From an uncultured Bacteroidales bacterium (GTDB lineage Bacteria > Bacteroidota > Bacteroidia > Bacteroidales > F082), in the NCBI GenBank assembly GCA_900317155.1, contig ONFO01000013.1:1-64000 (forward strand): 64,000 nucleotides of DNA, read 5' to 3'. The notes under the pieces are model-generated. The model was not told where the DNA came from. It ran no database searches and saw only the letters and a list, made by a program, of their open reading frames with translations. Of the stretch, positions 53,623 through 62,923 are shown one piece after another; within the stretch, counting starts at the first letter, position 1; each line of letters opens with the position of its first letter. Made by a program: the position numbers and the translations under genes.

Positions 53623-54713
53623 TTCTGGTAACGTTTTCCAGGCATGGCCATAAGCACGCCGTCAAATTCCAAAGTCAAAAGAATGGCTGCAATTTTTGTC
53701 GTCGGTAGCTCCGTCTTCACAATGATATCGTCCAAATTGACCACCGAACTTGAACCGAAGCAATCCATAATCAGTTTTTCTTCTGGTGAAAATTCGCGGA
53801 ACATAGCTGTCTGCTTTTCAGACTTCGTTTCCGAGTCCCAACGCATGATGTAGCGCAGATTGAGCACGCTTTCCATGAGGTGGGCGCGGTTAGTGCGGAT
53901 AAGGTAATTGCAACCTTGACTATAAAGATCCATCACGCGTCCAGGATAGGCGAACACATCGCGGCTGTAGGAGTTGGCCAAATCGGCCGTAATCAGAGAA
54001 CCGCCTTTCATCGCCGACTCAATAACAACCACGGCATCGGCCATGCCAGCGATAATACGATTGCGGCGCGGAAAGTTCTCACGGTCGGGCAATGTGCCGC
54101 TTATACATTCCGTCAGGATGCCACCGCCTTGCTCAATCATTTCAGAGGCCAGCTTTTTGTTTGGCGCAGGATAGATTTGCTGCATTCCACTGCCCATCAC
54201 AGCGACAGTTGGGATGCCGTTTTTCACTGAAGCTTTGTGGGCGCAAGTGTCGACACCATACGCTAGACCACTCACAATCAATACATTATCATCCCTCAAA
54301 TCCTCCACCAACTGATTGCAGTTTTCCTTGCCGTATTCGGTGATGTTTCGTGTACCGACAATGGCTACCATGCGGTTGGCATTGAGATTGGCCTTGCCTT
54401 TGTAATACAACATCATTGGACCATCATCACATTGCAATAGTCTACGCGGATAGTCGGAGTCGAGGAAAAACAAGGGCTGAATGCCGTTCTTTTCAATGAA
54501 CTCAATCTCCTCATCAGCTCTTTTCAGGTATTCCTTGGGGTTGCAAATGGCCTCGATAGACACTTCACGCATACCCGTAATCTTCTCCAGCGACTTGCGT
54601 GTCTCCTTGAAGACAGCCTCCACACTGCCGCAATAATGCACAAATTTCTTTCCACTGATATCACCGATACCAGGAAGAAGGGTTAGGGCAATTTGGTATT
54701 GTAGATCGGTCAT
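53616..54713 (-). CDS. dprA: DNA processing protein DprA
   Basis: 365 residues. A Rossmann-like domain with MVAIVGTRNITEYGKENC, VSGLAYGVDTCAHKASV and AVVVIESAMKGGSLITADLA, plus a C-terminal winged-helix piece. DprA loads RecA on incoming single-stranded DNA during natural transformation and is widely conserved even without known competence. It follows lepA after a large hairpin at 54731-54796 and overlaps rsgA. Confidence 0.94.
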   Translation of the reverse strand: MTDLQYQIALTLLPGIGDISGKKFVHYCGSVEAVFKETRKSLEKITGMREVSIEAICNPKEYLKRADEEIEFIEKNGIQPLFFLDSDYPRRLLQCDDGPMMLYYKGKANLNANRMVAIVGTRNITEYGKENCNQLVEDLRDDNVLIVSGLAYGVDTCAHKASVKNGIPTVAVMGSGMQQIYPAPNKKLASEMIEQGGGILTECISGTLPDRENFPRRNRIIAGMADAVVVIESAMKGGSLITADLANSYSRDVFAYPGRVMDLYSQGCNYLIRTNRAHLMESVLNLRYIMRWDSETKSEKQTAMFREFSPEEKLIMDCFGSSSVVNLDDIIVKTELPTTKIAAILLTLEFDGVLMAMPGKRYQKC

Positions 54714-54730
54714 TCAGTTTTTGTTTGTTG

Positions 54731-54796
54731 GGCTGTCACGCCGTGGCAGCCACAAAATATCAATTTCATTGAGTCGGCTGCCACAATGTGACAGCC
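54731..54796. repeat. Long hairpin, GGCTGTCAC...GTGGCAGCC family
   Basis: GGCTGTCACGCCGTGGCAGCC (first 20 bases shown up to the last C; 54731-54751) pairs with its mate at 54776-54796 over 21 positions with three mismatches. Each arm is itself nearly palindromic. A related element is at 5945-6006. It lies between lepA and dprA and may attenuate readthrough. Confidence 0.65.
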
Positions 54797-54804
54797 TTAC
54801 ATCA

Positions 54805-56592
54805 TTAATCCAACTTCAAAACGGCCAAGAATGCTGACTGCGGCACTTCGACATTGCCGATCTGACGCATACGCTTCTTACCAGCCTTCTGTTTCTCCAA
54901 CAGTTTGCGTTTACGTGACACGTCGCCACCGTAGCACTTCGCCGTCACATCCTTGCGCACCTGACGCACCGTCTCACGAGCGATGATCTTTGCTCCGATG
55001 GCGGCCTGGATGGCAATGTCGAACTGATGACGAGGTATCAGTTCCTTCAGCTTCTCGCACATACGCCGGCCGAACTCATAGGCATGGCCACGGTGAATCA
55101 AGGTAGACAAGGCATCGACGGACTCGCCGTTGAGCATGATGTCCAGTTTCACCAAGTCGGCGTCTTGATAGCCAGCAATATGGTAGTCGAAGGAAGCATA
55201 ACCCTTCGAGATGGATTTCAGTTTGTCGTAAAAGTCAAAGACAATTTCGCTCAAAGGCATCTGGAAAGTCAGTTCCACACGGTCAGTAGAGAGATAGACC
55301 TGGTTCTTCAGCACGCCTCGGCGGTCGATGCAGAGCGTCATGATGGGCCCAGTGAACTCATTCTTCGAAATAATCTGAGCGAGGATGTAAGGCTCTTCGA
55401 TATGGTCAATTTTCGTCACCTCAGGTAAGCCGCTGGGGTTGTGCACCTCAATCATCTCGCCGTCAGTTTTGTAGCACTTGAACGACACGTTGGGCACCGT
55501 GGTGATGACGTCCATGTCGAATTCGCGATCAAGACGTTCCTGCACGATTTCCATGTGCAATAGACCCAAAAAACCGCAACGGAAGCCGAAACCTAACGCC
55601 GCTGACGATTCAGGCTCCCACACCAAAGAGGCATCATTCAATTGAAGTTTCTCAAGCGAAGCACGTAGCTCTTCGTAATCGTCAGCATCGACGGGATAGA
55701 TACCCGCGAACAGCATAGGCTTCACATTCTCGAAGCCTGCTACCGGCTCGGCGCAAGGACGTTCCACATGGGTGATGGTGTCGCCGACTTTGACCTCCTT
55801 CGATGTTTTGATGCCCGAGATGATGTAGCCCACATTACCTGCCGACAGCACATCCTTAGGCACTTGCTTAAGTTGAAGCACACCAATTTCGTCGGCATGG
55901 TATTCCTTGCCCGTGGCAAAAAACTTCACGAGGTCGTTGGTTCGCAAGGTACCATTCACGATACGGAAATAGGCAATGATACCACGGAATGAATTGAACA
56001 CAGAGTCAAAAATCAGAGCTTGTAGCGGCGCATCCGGGTCACCTTGGGGACAGGGAATGCGTTCCACGATAGCTTCGAGTACGGCAGGCACGCCTTCACC
56101 TGTGCGTGCACTGACTTTCAGTATATCACTCGGGTCGCAGCCCAAAAGGTCGACCATCTGGTCTTCCACGATGTCGACCATGGCGCTGTCCATGTCGATT
56201 TTGTTCATCACAGGGATGATTTCGAGGTCGTGTTCAAGAGCAGAATAAAGGTTAGCAATGGTTTGGGCCTGAATACCTTGCGTGGCATCCACCACCAACA
56301 AAGCGCCTTCGCAAGCCGCGATGCTGCGCGACACCTCGTAGGAGAAGTCGACGTGGCCAGGAGTATCGATAAGGTTGAGGGTATATTCCTCGCCATTGTA
56401 GTTGTATTTCATCTGGATGGCGTGGCTCTTGATAGTGATGCCGCGCTCTCGCTCGAGGTCCATATCGTCGAGCACTTGGTCGACCAATTCCTTGGAGTTG
56501 AGTGTATGTGTTAGTTCCAAAAGCCTATCGGCCAGGGTCGATTTGCCATGGTCAATATGGGCAATGATGCAAAAATTTCTGATGTTTTTCAT
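54805..56592 (-). CDS. lepA: Elongation factor 4 (LepA)
   Basis: 595 residues from the ATG at 56592 ([19 protein letters not shown]); an in-frame extension to 56664 would include the promoter. G1 is [16 protein letters not shown]3 [16 protein letters not shown]4 NKIDMDSA. The LepA-specific C-terminus ([20 protein letters not shown], then [20 protein letters not shown]) is complete. It acts on stalled or mistranslocated ribosomes. Confidence 0.97.
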   Translation of the reverse strand: MKNIRNFCIIAHIDHGKSTLADRLLELTHTLNSKELVDQVLDDMDLERERGITIKSHAIQMKYNYNGEEYTLNLIDTPGHVDFSYEVSRSIAACEGALLVVDATQGIQAQTIANLYSALEHDLEIIPVMNKIDMDSAMVDIVEDQMVDLLGCDPSDILKVSARTGEGVPAVLEAIVERIPCPQGDPDAPLQALIFDSVFNSFRGIIAYFRIVNGTLRTNDLVKFFATGKEYHADEIGVLQLKQVPKDVLSAGNVGYIISGIKTSKEVKVGDTITHVERPCAEPVAGFENVKPMLFAGIYPVDADDYEELRASLEKLQLNDASLVWEPESSAALGFGFRCGFLGLLHMEIVQERLDREFDMDVITTVPNVSFKCYKTDGEMIEVHNPSGLPEVTKIDHIEEPYILAQIISKNEFTGPIMTLCIDRRGVLKNQVYLSTDRVELTFQMPLSEIVFDFYDKLKSISKGYASFDYHIAGYQDADLVKLDIMLNGESVDALSTLIHRGHAYEFGRRMCEKLKELIPRHQFDIAIQAAIGAKIIARETVRQVRKDVTAKCYGGDVSRKRKLLEKQKAGKKRMRQIGNVEVPQSAFLAVLKLD

Positions 56593-56600
56593 TATGGGCG

Positions 56601-56608
56601 CAAAAATA
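56601..56608 (-). promoter_or_regulatory. -7 box for lepA
   Basis: TATTTTTG followed by CGCCC on the minus strand, nine bases before the lepA ATG at 56592, implying a very short or absent leader. Confidence 0.5.
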
Positions 56609-56664
56609 GGAATTTTTTCGCTTTGCAGCCCAAATTTGTAGCACGGAAAAAACACATCGGGCAA

Positions 56665-58611
56665 TTACTCATCCGAAACCAAGCGGACTGAGTATCCTTT
56701 ACATCTAATTTTATTTGCGACGAATCCTGAGGTGTATGCTGGATCCATATCGTAAGTGACTATTTTCAATGCAACAGCATTGCCTACACCTACAGGATTT
56801 CCATCTAGGAATTGCGAAGAAGTCCAATACGAGCCACAGACAAAATACGGACTGTAATTCAAATCAGCTTGCCACAAAGCACAATCAATAGCATTTTCAT
56901 TATTAAACCAATCGTAATAAACGCCGTCATATGCAGTGAACTGATAGCGTGCTCCGGCAGCGGGCATGAATACCGCTCCAGCAGGCTCCAACACCTCCAG
57001 CCATTCCTGACCTGTAATCGTATTTGTGGAATAATAGCAAAACTCGTTGGACGCGTTGAGATAATAAATGGATTCATTCCAGTCGTCAGGCAACACAATC
57101 ATACCTCGAACACCGGCCACATCTGCCATGGCGAAGCGTATGCCCGAGAGTGTACGCCTTTCCGTAAGGAGATACAAAAACTCTTCAGCTGTAGGTGTGC
57201 GCCACTGCCTTGAGCCTCCATTGCTGATCGTGTTGTGGACACCCCAATCCGCATGGGCATAGTCGCCCGTCAGGTCGAAATAGCCTGGAGGACCGTAAAA
57301 CGAACAATCAGGAATAAAGGAAATGTAATCGTAAGGTCGGTAATACACATTGCCATTGTTCCAGCCGCTGGTGCCCCAACCAAACAAATCAACCCAGCCT
57401 GCGTAATAATTAAAAACTTTAGTATTGTCACATTTGACCCCGTTTGCATACACAGTCCCGACATTCATATCGCCTATTCCTTCGCCCCAGCAAGGCCCTC
57501 CTACAAAATCCCATTGATGCTCGGCAAAACGCCAAACATTATCATCAGGATAGTATTGCAGGTTACCTTGCGAGAAACGTACCCTAAGATCTCTGCTGAC
57601 GGAGAACAAGCCTGGTGAAGCGCCATTGAGCCATGGTACATAGGAATCGTCAGGCAAGAACTCCAATTCATCACCGTAAGCAATGTCTTCCTCGTTGATG
57701 GCGTAAGCACGCACATAATTTGTCTGACCTTTCTCCAGCCCTGAGAAATAGCAGCCGTACTCACCCATACTAACATTGGCCTTGATGTGAAGACCATCTA
57801 TAGTGGGATTGTGCGCTGTGCTCCAGCAGAAGCCACATTCCGTCACCTCAAGACCACCATCACGAATCACCTCTCCCTTAGCCATGACGCGTGACGCCGT
57901 CACGTCAGATACTGAAATAGTGCGTACCTCAAGAGGCAAAACTTTGGTGTCGAAGACGAGCTGGTCGCCATAATACACACCTTTGGTGCACACCGCGTAT
58001 GCACAAACATAATACCTCGTGTCGGGCTGCAGGCCGGTCAACTGGCACTCGAATGGGCCTATGCCCGAGCCCAAGGCTACATGCGTGCTTTCAATATTAG
58101 GACGGGGCTCCGTGCTGTAGCATATCCCACGCTCCAAAACCTCCTGACCGCCGCTACTAAGTACCTGACCGCTGGGAACAGCGGAACAGTGTGTGATGTC
58201 CTTTACAGCGTATGTGTCAACCAGCGGTATCGTGTCTATTACACTCAAAGTCGTGAATCCGTACTCGTCACTATACCCTCGTCCCCTCTCGTTGCGGGCA
58301 AAAGCTCTACATGTATATGCGGTTGAAGGCGACAAGCCTGTCAGTTCAATGGAGAAGGAAGTCCCGTTTCCAGGGCATAACAGGGTATCTGGAATTTCGT
58401 CCATCTTTCCATAACAGAAGCCGTATTCCGTAACCGTGCCGCCACCATCGTTGACCACTTTGGCAACCAAGCAAGCCTTGTCGCAACTCACTGAAACTGA
58501 AGATTCCTCCATGGCCACCACAGGAGACTCTGTTGGCTTGCAACCCGTCGCAAGCAGCATAACCACCAACATAGATACAGCTGTCATAACAATAGTAAAG
58601 TTCCTTTTCAT
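56665..58611 (-). CDS. Large surface lipoprotein with Fn3-like repeats and FISUMP-like domain
   Basis: 648 residues with a lipoprotein signal (TAVSMLVVMLLATGC). Three or more fibronectin III-like repeats of about 95 residues follow, each with a 'TEYGFCYGK / LERGICYST / TECGFCWST' core and 'GLSPSTAYTCRAFARNERG'-type ends. From about residue 330 the C-terminal domain begins at FSVSRDLRVRFSQGNLQYYP and ends IRCKGYSVRLVSDE, the same domain as at 9109-10908. WRTPTAEEFLYLLTERRTLS and a run of aromatic residues stand out. The function is likely adhesion or glycan binding at the cell surface; no catalytic motif is seen. Confidence 0.75.
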   Translation of the reverse strand: MKRNFTIVMTAVSMLVVMLLATGCKPTESPVVAMEESSVSVSCDKACLVAKVVNDGGGTVTEYGFCYGKMDEIPDTLLCPGNGTSFSIELTGLSPSTAYTCRAFARNERGRGYSDEYGFTTLSVIDTIPLVDTYAVKDITHCSAVPSGQVLSSGGQEVLERGICYSTEPRPNIESTHVALGSGIGPFECQLTGLQPDTRYYVCAYAVCTKGVYYGDQLVFDTKVLPLEVRTISVSDVTASRVMAKGEVIRDGGLEVTECGFCWSTAHNPTIDGLHIKANVSMGEYGCYFSGLEKGQTNYVRAYAINEEDIAYGDELEFLPDDSYVPWLNGASPGLFSVSRDLRVRFSQGNLQYYPDDNVWRFAEHQWDFVGGPCWGEGIGDMNVGTVYANGVKCDNTKVFNYYAGWVDLFGWGTSGWNNGNVYYRPYDYISFIPDCSFYGPPGYFDLTGDYAHADWGVHNTISNGGSRQWRTPTAEEFLYLLTERRTLSGIRFAMADVAGVRGMIVLPDDWNESIYYLNASNEFCYYSTNTITGQEWLEVLEPAGAVFMPAAGARYQFTAYDGVYYDWFNNENAIDCALWQADLNYSPYFVCGSYWTSSQFLDGNPVGVGNAVALKIVTYDMDPAYTSGFVANKIRCKGYSVRLVSDE

Positions 58612-58694
58612 AGCAATAGTTTTTTGGAGTTAGACTAGTGTTTTTAATAATTGATTTAAAGATTGATATTGCCATTTCATACTATATTTTTCCG

Positions 58695-58702
58695 CAAAAA
58701 TA
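58695..58702 (-). promoter_or_regulatory. -7 box for the large lipoprotein gene
   Basis: TATTTTTG followed by CGG on the minus strand, 84 bases before the ATG at 58611. The spoT/rel promoter at 58779-58786 is divergent. Confidence 0.5.
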
Positions 58703-58778
58703 TACATTTTTTAAATATTTCAACACTTTTTCTCAAAAAAATCACTTTCAACGCCACTCAAAGAACAAGGATTATCTA

Positions 58779-58786
58779 TAAATTTG
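58779..58786 (+). promoter_or_regulatory. -7 box for rel/spoT
   Basis: TAAATTTG followed by CGG, 23 bases before the ATG at 58810. Confidence 0.5.
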
Positions 58787-58809
58787 CGGTTTGAAAAAGA
58801 CGATTGCCT

Positions 58810-60996
58810 ATGGAGCCCATTTTACCCGACACCTATTCCAAAGAAGAAAAAGAAGAAATCGAACGACGCCACAAGCGTCTTATTGATGCCTGGCAGACGC
58901 GGAAGGAAGCCCAAGACCTTGAAATGGTTGACAAGGCATTTTATTTTGCTGTCGAAGCACACAAGAACCAACGTCGTCGCTCGGGCGAGCCATATATCTA
59001 CCACCCCATCGAAGTGGCCACCATAGCCGCCCACGACATTGGATTAGGCCGTACTTCCATCATTTGCGCCCTGTTGCACGATGTGGTGGAAGACACGCAA
59101 TATACCTTAGACAACATTAAAGAGATGTTCGGCGAGAAGGTTTCGCGCGTTGTGGATGGACTCACAAAGTTCGATAATCTCGAAGGCGCCGAAAGCATGC
59201 AGGCCGAGAACTTCAAGAAGGTCATCTCCTCGTTGTCGTACGACATCCGCGTGGTACTCATTAAGCTCTCCGACCGTCTCCACAATATGCGCACCTTGGA
59301 CTCAATGCCCAAGCACAAACAGCTGAAAATTGCCTCGGAGACCACCTATATCTATGCCCCCCTCGCCTACCGTCTTGGACTCCATGCCATCCAAATCGAA
59401 TTAGAAGACCTGTCGCTGAAATACACCAACCCCACCATCTATTACAACATCCGCAAGCGCATGGACGACGCACGCGGCAAACGTATGGGTGAGTTGCGCG
59501 ACTTCATTGCCCCCATTGAGGCCGAGTTGGAGAAAAACGGCATCAAGGCGAGAGCGGAAATCAAGGAACGTTCGGTCAATTCGGTATGGAGACGCATGAT
59601 GGATAAGGAGTTGGCTTTTGAAGACCTATACGGTTCCTTCCTTGTTCGCCTCATCACTGATTGCCCAAAAGACCAGGAACGTATGGAATGTTGGAAGATT
59701 TATGCCGTGCTGACCAACTGCTACCGCCCTTACACTAAGAAGTTAAAGGACTGGATCTCGTTCCCGAAAGCCAACGGCTACGAAAGTCTGCACGCCGTGG
59801 TGATGGGCCAGACGGGCAACTGGGTGGAGGTGCAAATCCGCAGCCAACGCATGGAGGAAATCGCCGAGAAAGGCTTCTCCGCTTATTGGAAATACAAGAC
59901 CGACAACGACACAACTGAGAGCGGCTTCGACGAATGGCTGAAGAAAGCCCAAGACCTCATCAGCGACAATTCAGACAACGCCATCGAGTTTGTCGACAAC
60001 TTCAAGCTCGACCTTTTTTCTGACGAAATTTACGTTTTCACTCCACAAGGCAAGATGATCACATTGCCCAAAGGCTCCACCGTACTCGACTTCGCCTACA
60101 ACATCCACAGCGAGATCGGCGACCACAGCATCGCGGCCAACGTCAACAACCAGCTGGCCCAACTCGACCGCAAGCTCACCAAAGGTGACCAGGTGGAAAT
60201 CATCACCTCAGAATCGCAGCACCCACAAGAGAAATGGTTTGAGTTCCTCGCCACTGCTACCGCCAAGTCTAGACTCAGAAGTGGCATCAAGGAATACCGT
60301 CGCGGCTTCCGTGAAGAAGGTGAACAAAAATACGAAGAAATCATGCGAAAACTCGACATGGAGCCTTCGAAAGCCAATCGCAACACGGTGATGGAAGCAG
60401 AAGGTCTCACCAGTTCCATTGATTTCTACTATAATGTGGCTACTGGCAAAATCGACGAACGGCTCATCCGTAGCGTGCTGAAGCCCCAATCGAGTACTAG
60501 CAGTTTCATGCGCTATATCACCAATAGATTGTGGGGCAATAACAAAGAAGAAGCGGCTCCCATCACCACTTCTGGCGAGTTCGAGTTCAATGTCTCCACT
60601 TGCTGCAACCCCATTCCGGGCGACGATGTCATCGCCTTCAGTTTCCCAGGCGAACCGCTGCAAATCCACAGGAGCAATTGTCCCAAGGCCATACAGCTCT
60701 CTTCGCGTTTTGGCAACAACATCGTGAAAGCCAAATGGCAACCCAAGAGCGAAATCGCCTTCCTCGCCGAACTGAAAATCACCGCCTTAGACACGGCAGG
60801 ATTGCTCAATCGCATGACCAACCTGTTCTCCAACGAGATGCAACTCAACATGCACTCGCTCCACATGGAAGCCAAGCAGGACGTGGTGGAAGCTTCCATT
60901 GCCGTCTACGTGCACAACACCAAGGAACTCGACGACTTGATTGCCAAACTGAACCAGCTGAAAGAAATTCAAAAAGTGGTGCGTAAGAACAATTAA
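58810..60996 (+). CDS. Bifunctional (p)ppGpp synthetase/hydrolase (Rel/SpoT)
   Basis: 728 residues from the ATG at 58810; a TTG two codons earlier is possible. Domains in order: HD hydrolase (YHPIEVATIAAHDIGLGRTS, LLHDVVEDT), nucleotidyltransferase synthetase (FEDLYGSFLVRLITDCP; KLKDWISFPKANGYESLHAV), TGS (DEIYVFTPQGKMITLPKGST), zinc-finger-like CCNPIPGDDVIAF and a C-terminal ACT domain. It makes and removes the stringent-response alarmone. An intact HD motif supports hydrolase activity. It is transcribed rightwards ahead of a fur-family gene. Confidence 0.93.
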   Translation: MEPILPDTYSKEEKEEIERRHKRLIDAWQTRKEAQDLEMVDKAFYFAVEAHKNQRRRSGEPYIYHPIEVATIAAHDIGLGRTSIICALLHDVVEDTQYTLDNIKEMFGEKVSRVVDGLTKFDNLEGAESMQAENFKKVISSLSYDIRVVLIKLSDRLHNMRTLDSMPKHKQLKIASETTYIYAPLAYRLGLHAIQIELEDLSLKYTNPTIYYNIRKRMDDARGKRMGELRDFIAPIEAELEKNGIKARAEIKERSVNSVWRRMMDKELAFEDLYGSFLVRLITDCPKDQERMECWKIYAVLTNCYRPYTKKLKDWISFPKANGYESLHAVVMGQTGNWVEVQIRSQRMEEIAEKGFSAYWKYKTDNDTTESGFDEWLKKAQDLISDNSDNAIEFVDNFKLDLFSDEIYVFTPQGKMITLPKGSTVLDFAYNIHSEIGDHSIAANVNNQLAQLDRKLTKGDQVEIITSESQHPQEKWFEFLATATAKSRLRSGIKEYRRGFREEGEQKYEEIMRKLDMEPSKANRNTVMEAEGLTSSIDFYYNVATGKIDERLIRSVLKPQSSTSSFMRYITNRLWGNNKEEAAPITTSGEFEFNVSTCCNPIPGDDVIAFSFPGEPLQIHRSNCPKAIQLSSRFGNNIVKAKWQPKSEIAFLAELKITALDTAGLLNRMTNLFSNEMQLNMHSLHMEAKQDVVEASIAVYVHNTKELDDLIAKLNQLKEIQKVVRKNN

Positions 60997-61037
60997 AAAT
61001 AATATCGGTTATTTAGAATCGGTCTGAAAAATATTCT

Positions 61038-61045
61038 TATCTTTG
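61038..61045 (+). promoter_or_regulatory. -7 box for the fur-family gene
   Basis: TATCTTTG followed by CGCC, 24 bases before the ATG at 61069. Confidence 0.6.
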
Positions 61046-61068
61046 CGCCTCATCATGACGTAAAAGAA

Positions 61069-61512
61069 ATGAAAGACTCGTTTGACAATACCTACTTGGC
61101 CGTCAAGAAGTTATTCATCGACTACCTGCAGCGAAGGAAGTTGCGCAAGACCCCGGAGCGTTTTGCCATCCTCAAGGAGATTTATTCCACCAACGGGCAC
61201 TTCGACATCGACTCGCTGTACAACCAGATGAAAGACAACAAGTACCGTGTAAGTAGAGCCACCTTATATAATACTATCGACCTGCTGCTCGACTGCGGTC
61301 TGGTCATCAAGCACCAATTCGGACACAACTGCGCGCAATACGAACGCTCCTACAAATTCCGCCAACATGACCATTTCATCGACCTGGAGACGGAGACTGT
61401 TATGGAGTTTTGCGACCCACGGCTGTTAGAAATCCAGCGTTCGATTGAACAACAATTGGGTGTTGAGATTACGCATCATTCGTTGATATTTTATGGACAC
61501 AAGAAGAGTTGA
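61069..61512 (+). CDS. Fur family transcriptional regulator
   Basis: 147 residues. A winged helix (RKTPERFAILKEIYSTNGHF, YRVSRATLYNTIDLLLDCGL) and a dimerisation part with HNCAQYERSYKFRQHDHFID. The HxH of the regulatory metal site is kept, but the CxxC pair that usually follows HDH to bind structural zinc reads I-D-L-E-T-E, so that site is lost. The metal or signal it senses (iron, zinc or peroxide) cannot be told. It lies between rel/spoT and purA with its own promoter. Confidence 0.88.
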   Translation: MKDSFDNTYLAVKKLFIDYLQRRKLRKTPERFAILKEIYSTNGHFDIDSLYNQMKDNKYRVSRATLYNTIDLLLDCGLVIKHQFGHNCAQYERSYKFRQHDHFIDLETETVMEFCDPRLLEIQRSIEQQLGVEITHHSLIFYGHKKS

Positions 61513-61518
61513 CAGTAC

Positions 61519-61612
61519 CATGGCCTATGGCTAATGACTATGGCCGCTTCCACCAAGGCAGGAGTTCCTCTTTCTGGTGAAGTTGCCATATCATAGGCCA
61601 TCAGCCATAGTC
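61519..61612. repeat. REP-like repeat region (ATGGCCTATGGC family)
   Basis: ATGGCCTATGGCTAATGACT at the left and its near mirror (ending GCCATCAGCCATAGTC) at the right form an imperfect hairpin across about 40 bases. Same family as 15385-15449. It fills the gap between the fur-family gene and purA. Confidence 0.55.
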
Positions 61613-61645
61613 AAAACAACTATTAAAAACGACAAACAATAAACA

Positions 61646-62923
61646 ATGAACAAAATTGACATATTACTAGGTCTCCAATGGGGCGACGAAGGCAAAGGCA
61701 AGGTGGTCGATGCCCTCACCCCGAATTATGACATTGTTTGCCGCTTCCAGGGCGGACCCAATGCCGGACACACCATTGAATTTGGTGGAAAGAAATTCGT
61801 ATTGCACAATATTCCTTCAGGCGTGCTCACTCCAGGTTGCATCAACCTCATCGGCAACGGCGTCATCATCGAGCCACATATATTAAAAGGTGAAATCGAA
61901 GGTCTGCGTGAAGCCGGCTTCGACCTGCGCAAGACTTTGATGATTGCCAACCGCGCCCATCTCATCCTTCCGACGCACCGCGCCATGGACGCCGCCAACG
62001 AGAAGGCATTGGGCAAGATGAAAGTCGGGACCACGCTGAAAGGCATCGGCCCGACCTACACCGACAAGACCGCCCGCAGGGGACTCCGCATCGGCGACAT
62101 CAACTCCGCCGACTTCCGCGAGAAATACGAGAACTTGAAGAATGCCCACCTGCAACAAATCGCCGGCCTCGGCTTCGAGATGCAAGGCTTTCAACTCGAT
62201 GGCCTCGACTTCGCCGAGTACGAAAAGCTGTGGTTCGAGGGTATCGAATACCTGAAACAATACCAGTTCGTCGACGGCGAATACTTCATCAACGAGGCCC
62301 TCGACAATGGCAAGAAGGTGCTGGCCGAAGGTGCCCAAGGCTCCATGCTCGATGTGGACTTTGGCAGCTATCCCTTTGTAACTTCTTCAAACGTCATCGC
62401 AGCTGGTGTCTGCTCTGGCTTAGGCGTTGCCCCAAGCAGAGTTGGCAAAGTTTATGGTATCTTCAAGGCCTACTGCACCCGCGTGGGCACGGGTCCCTTC
62501 CCCACCGAGTTGTTCGATGAGACAGGCGAGATGCTCCGCCAAAACGGACACGAGTTTGGTGCCACCACAGGTCGTCCGCGTCGCTGCGGCTGGCTCGACC
62601 TTCCCGCACTGAAGTATGCCGTCATGCTCAGCGGCGTCACTGACCTGATGATGATGAAGTCTGACGTGATGGACGACTTCACTACCTTGAAAGTCGCTAC
62701 CGCCTACCGTTACAACGGACAAGAGACCAAGCAACTACCTTACGCCGCCTGCACTGAGACCATGGAACCTGTCTACACCGAGCTCCCTGGCTGGCAGCAG
62801 AAAATCGAAGGCAATATCCCGCAGAAATTGGAGGACTATATCAAATTCATTGAAAACTATGTCGGCGTGCCGATCAAATTCGTTTCGTTCGGCCCTGACA
62901 GAACACAAAACATTTTGAGATGA
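61646..62923 (+). CDS. purA: Adenylosuccinate synthase
   Basis: 425 residues, the usual length. GLQWGDEGKGKVVDAL is the GTP-binding loop with the catalytic Asp, followed by GGPNAGHTIEFGGKKFVLHN, KGIGPTYTDKTARRG and TTGRPRRCGWLDLPAL. It joins IMP and aspartate using GTP, the first step towards AMP. The stop overlaps the ATG of the next gene (ATGA), so that gene is translationally coupled. Confidence 0.97.
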   Translation: MNKIDILLGLQWGDEGKGKVVDALTPNYDIVCRFQGGPNAGHTIEFGGKKFVLHNIPSGVLTPGCINLIGNGVIIEPHILKGEIEGLREAGFDLRKTLMIANRAHLILPTHRAMDAANEKALGKMKVGTTLKGIGPTYTDKTARRGLRIGDINSADFREKYENLKNAHLQQIAGLGFEMQGFQLDGLDFAEYEKLWFEGIEYLKQYQFVDGEYFINEALDNGKKVLAEGAQGSMLDVDFGSYPFVTSSNVIAAGVCSGLGVAPSRVGKVYGIFKAYCTRVGTGPFPTELFDETGEMLRQNGHEFGATTGRPRRCGWLDLPALKYAVMLSGVTDLMMMKSDVMDDFTTLKVATAYRYNGQETKQLPYAACTETMEPVYTELPGWQQKIEGNIPQKLEDYIKFIENYVGVPIKFVSFGPDRTQNILR

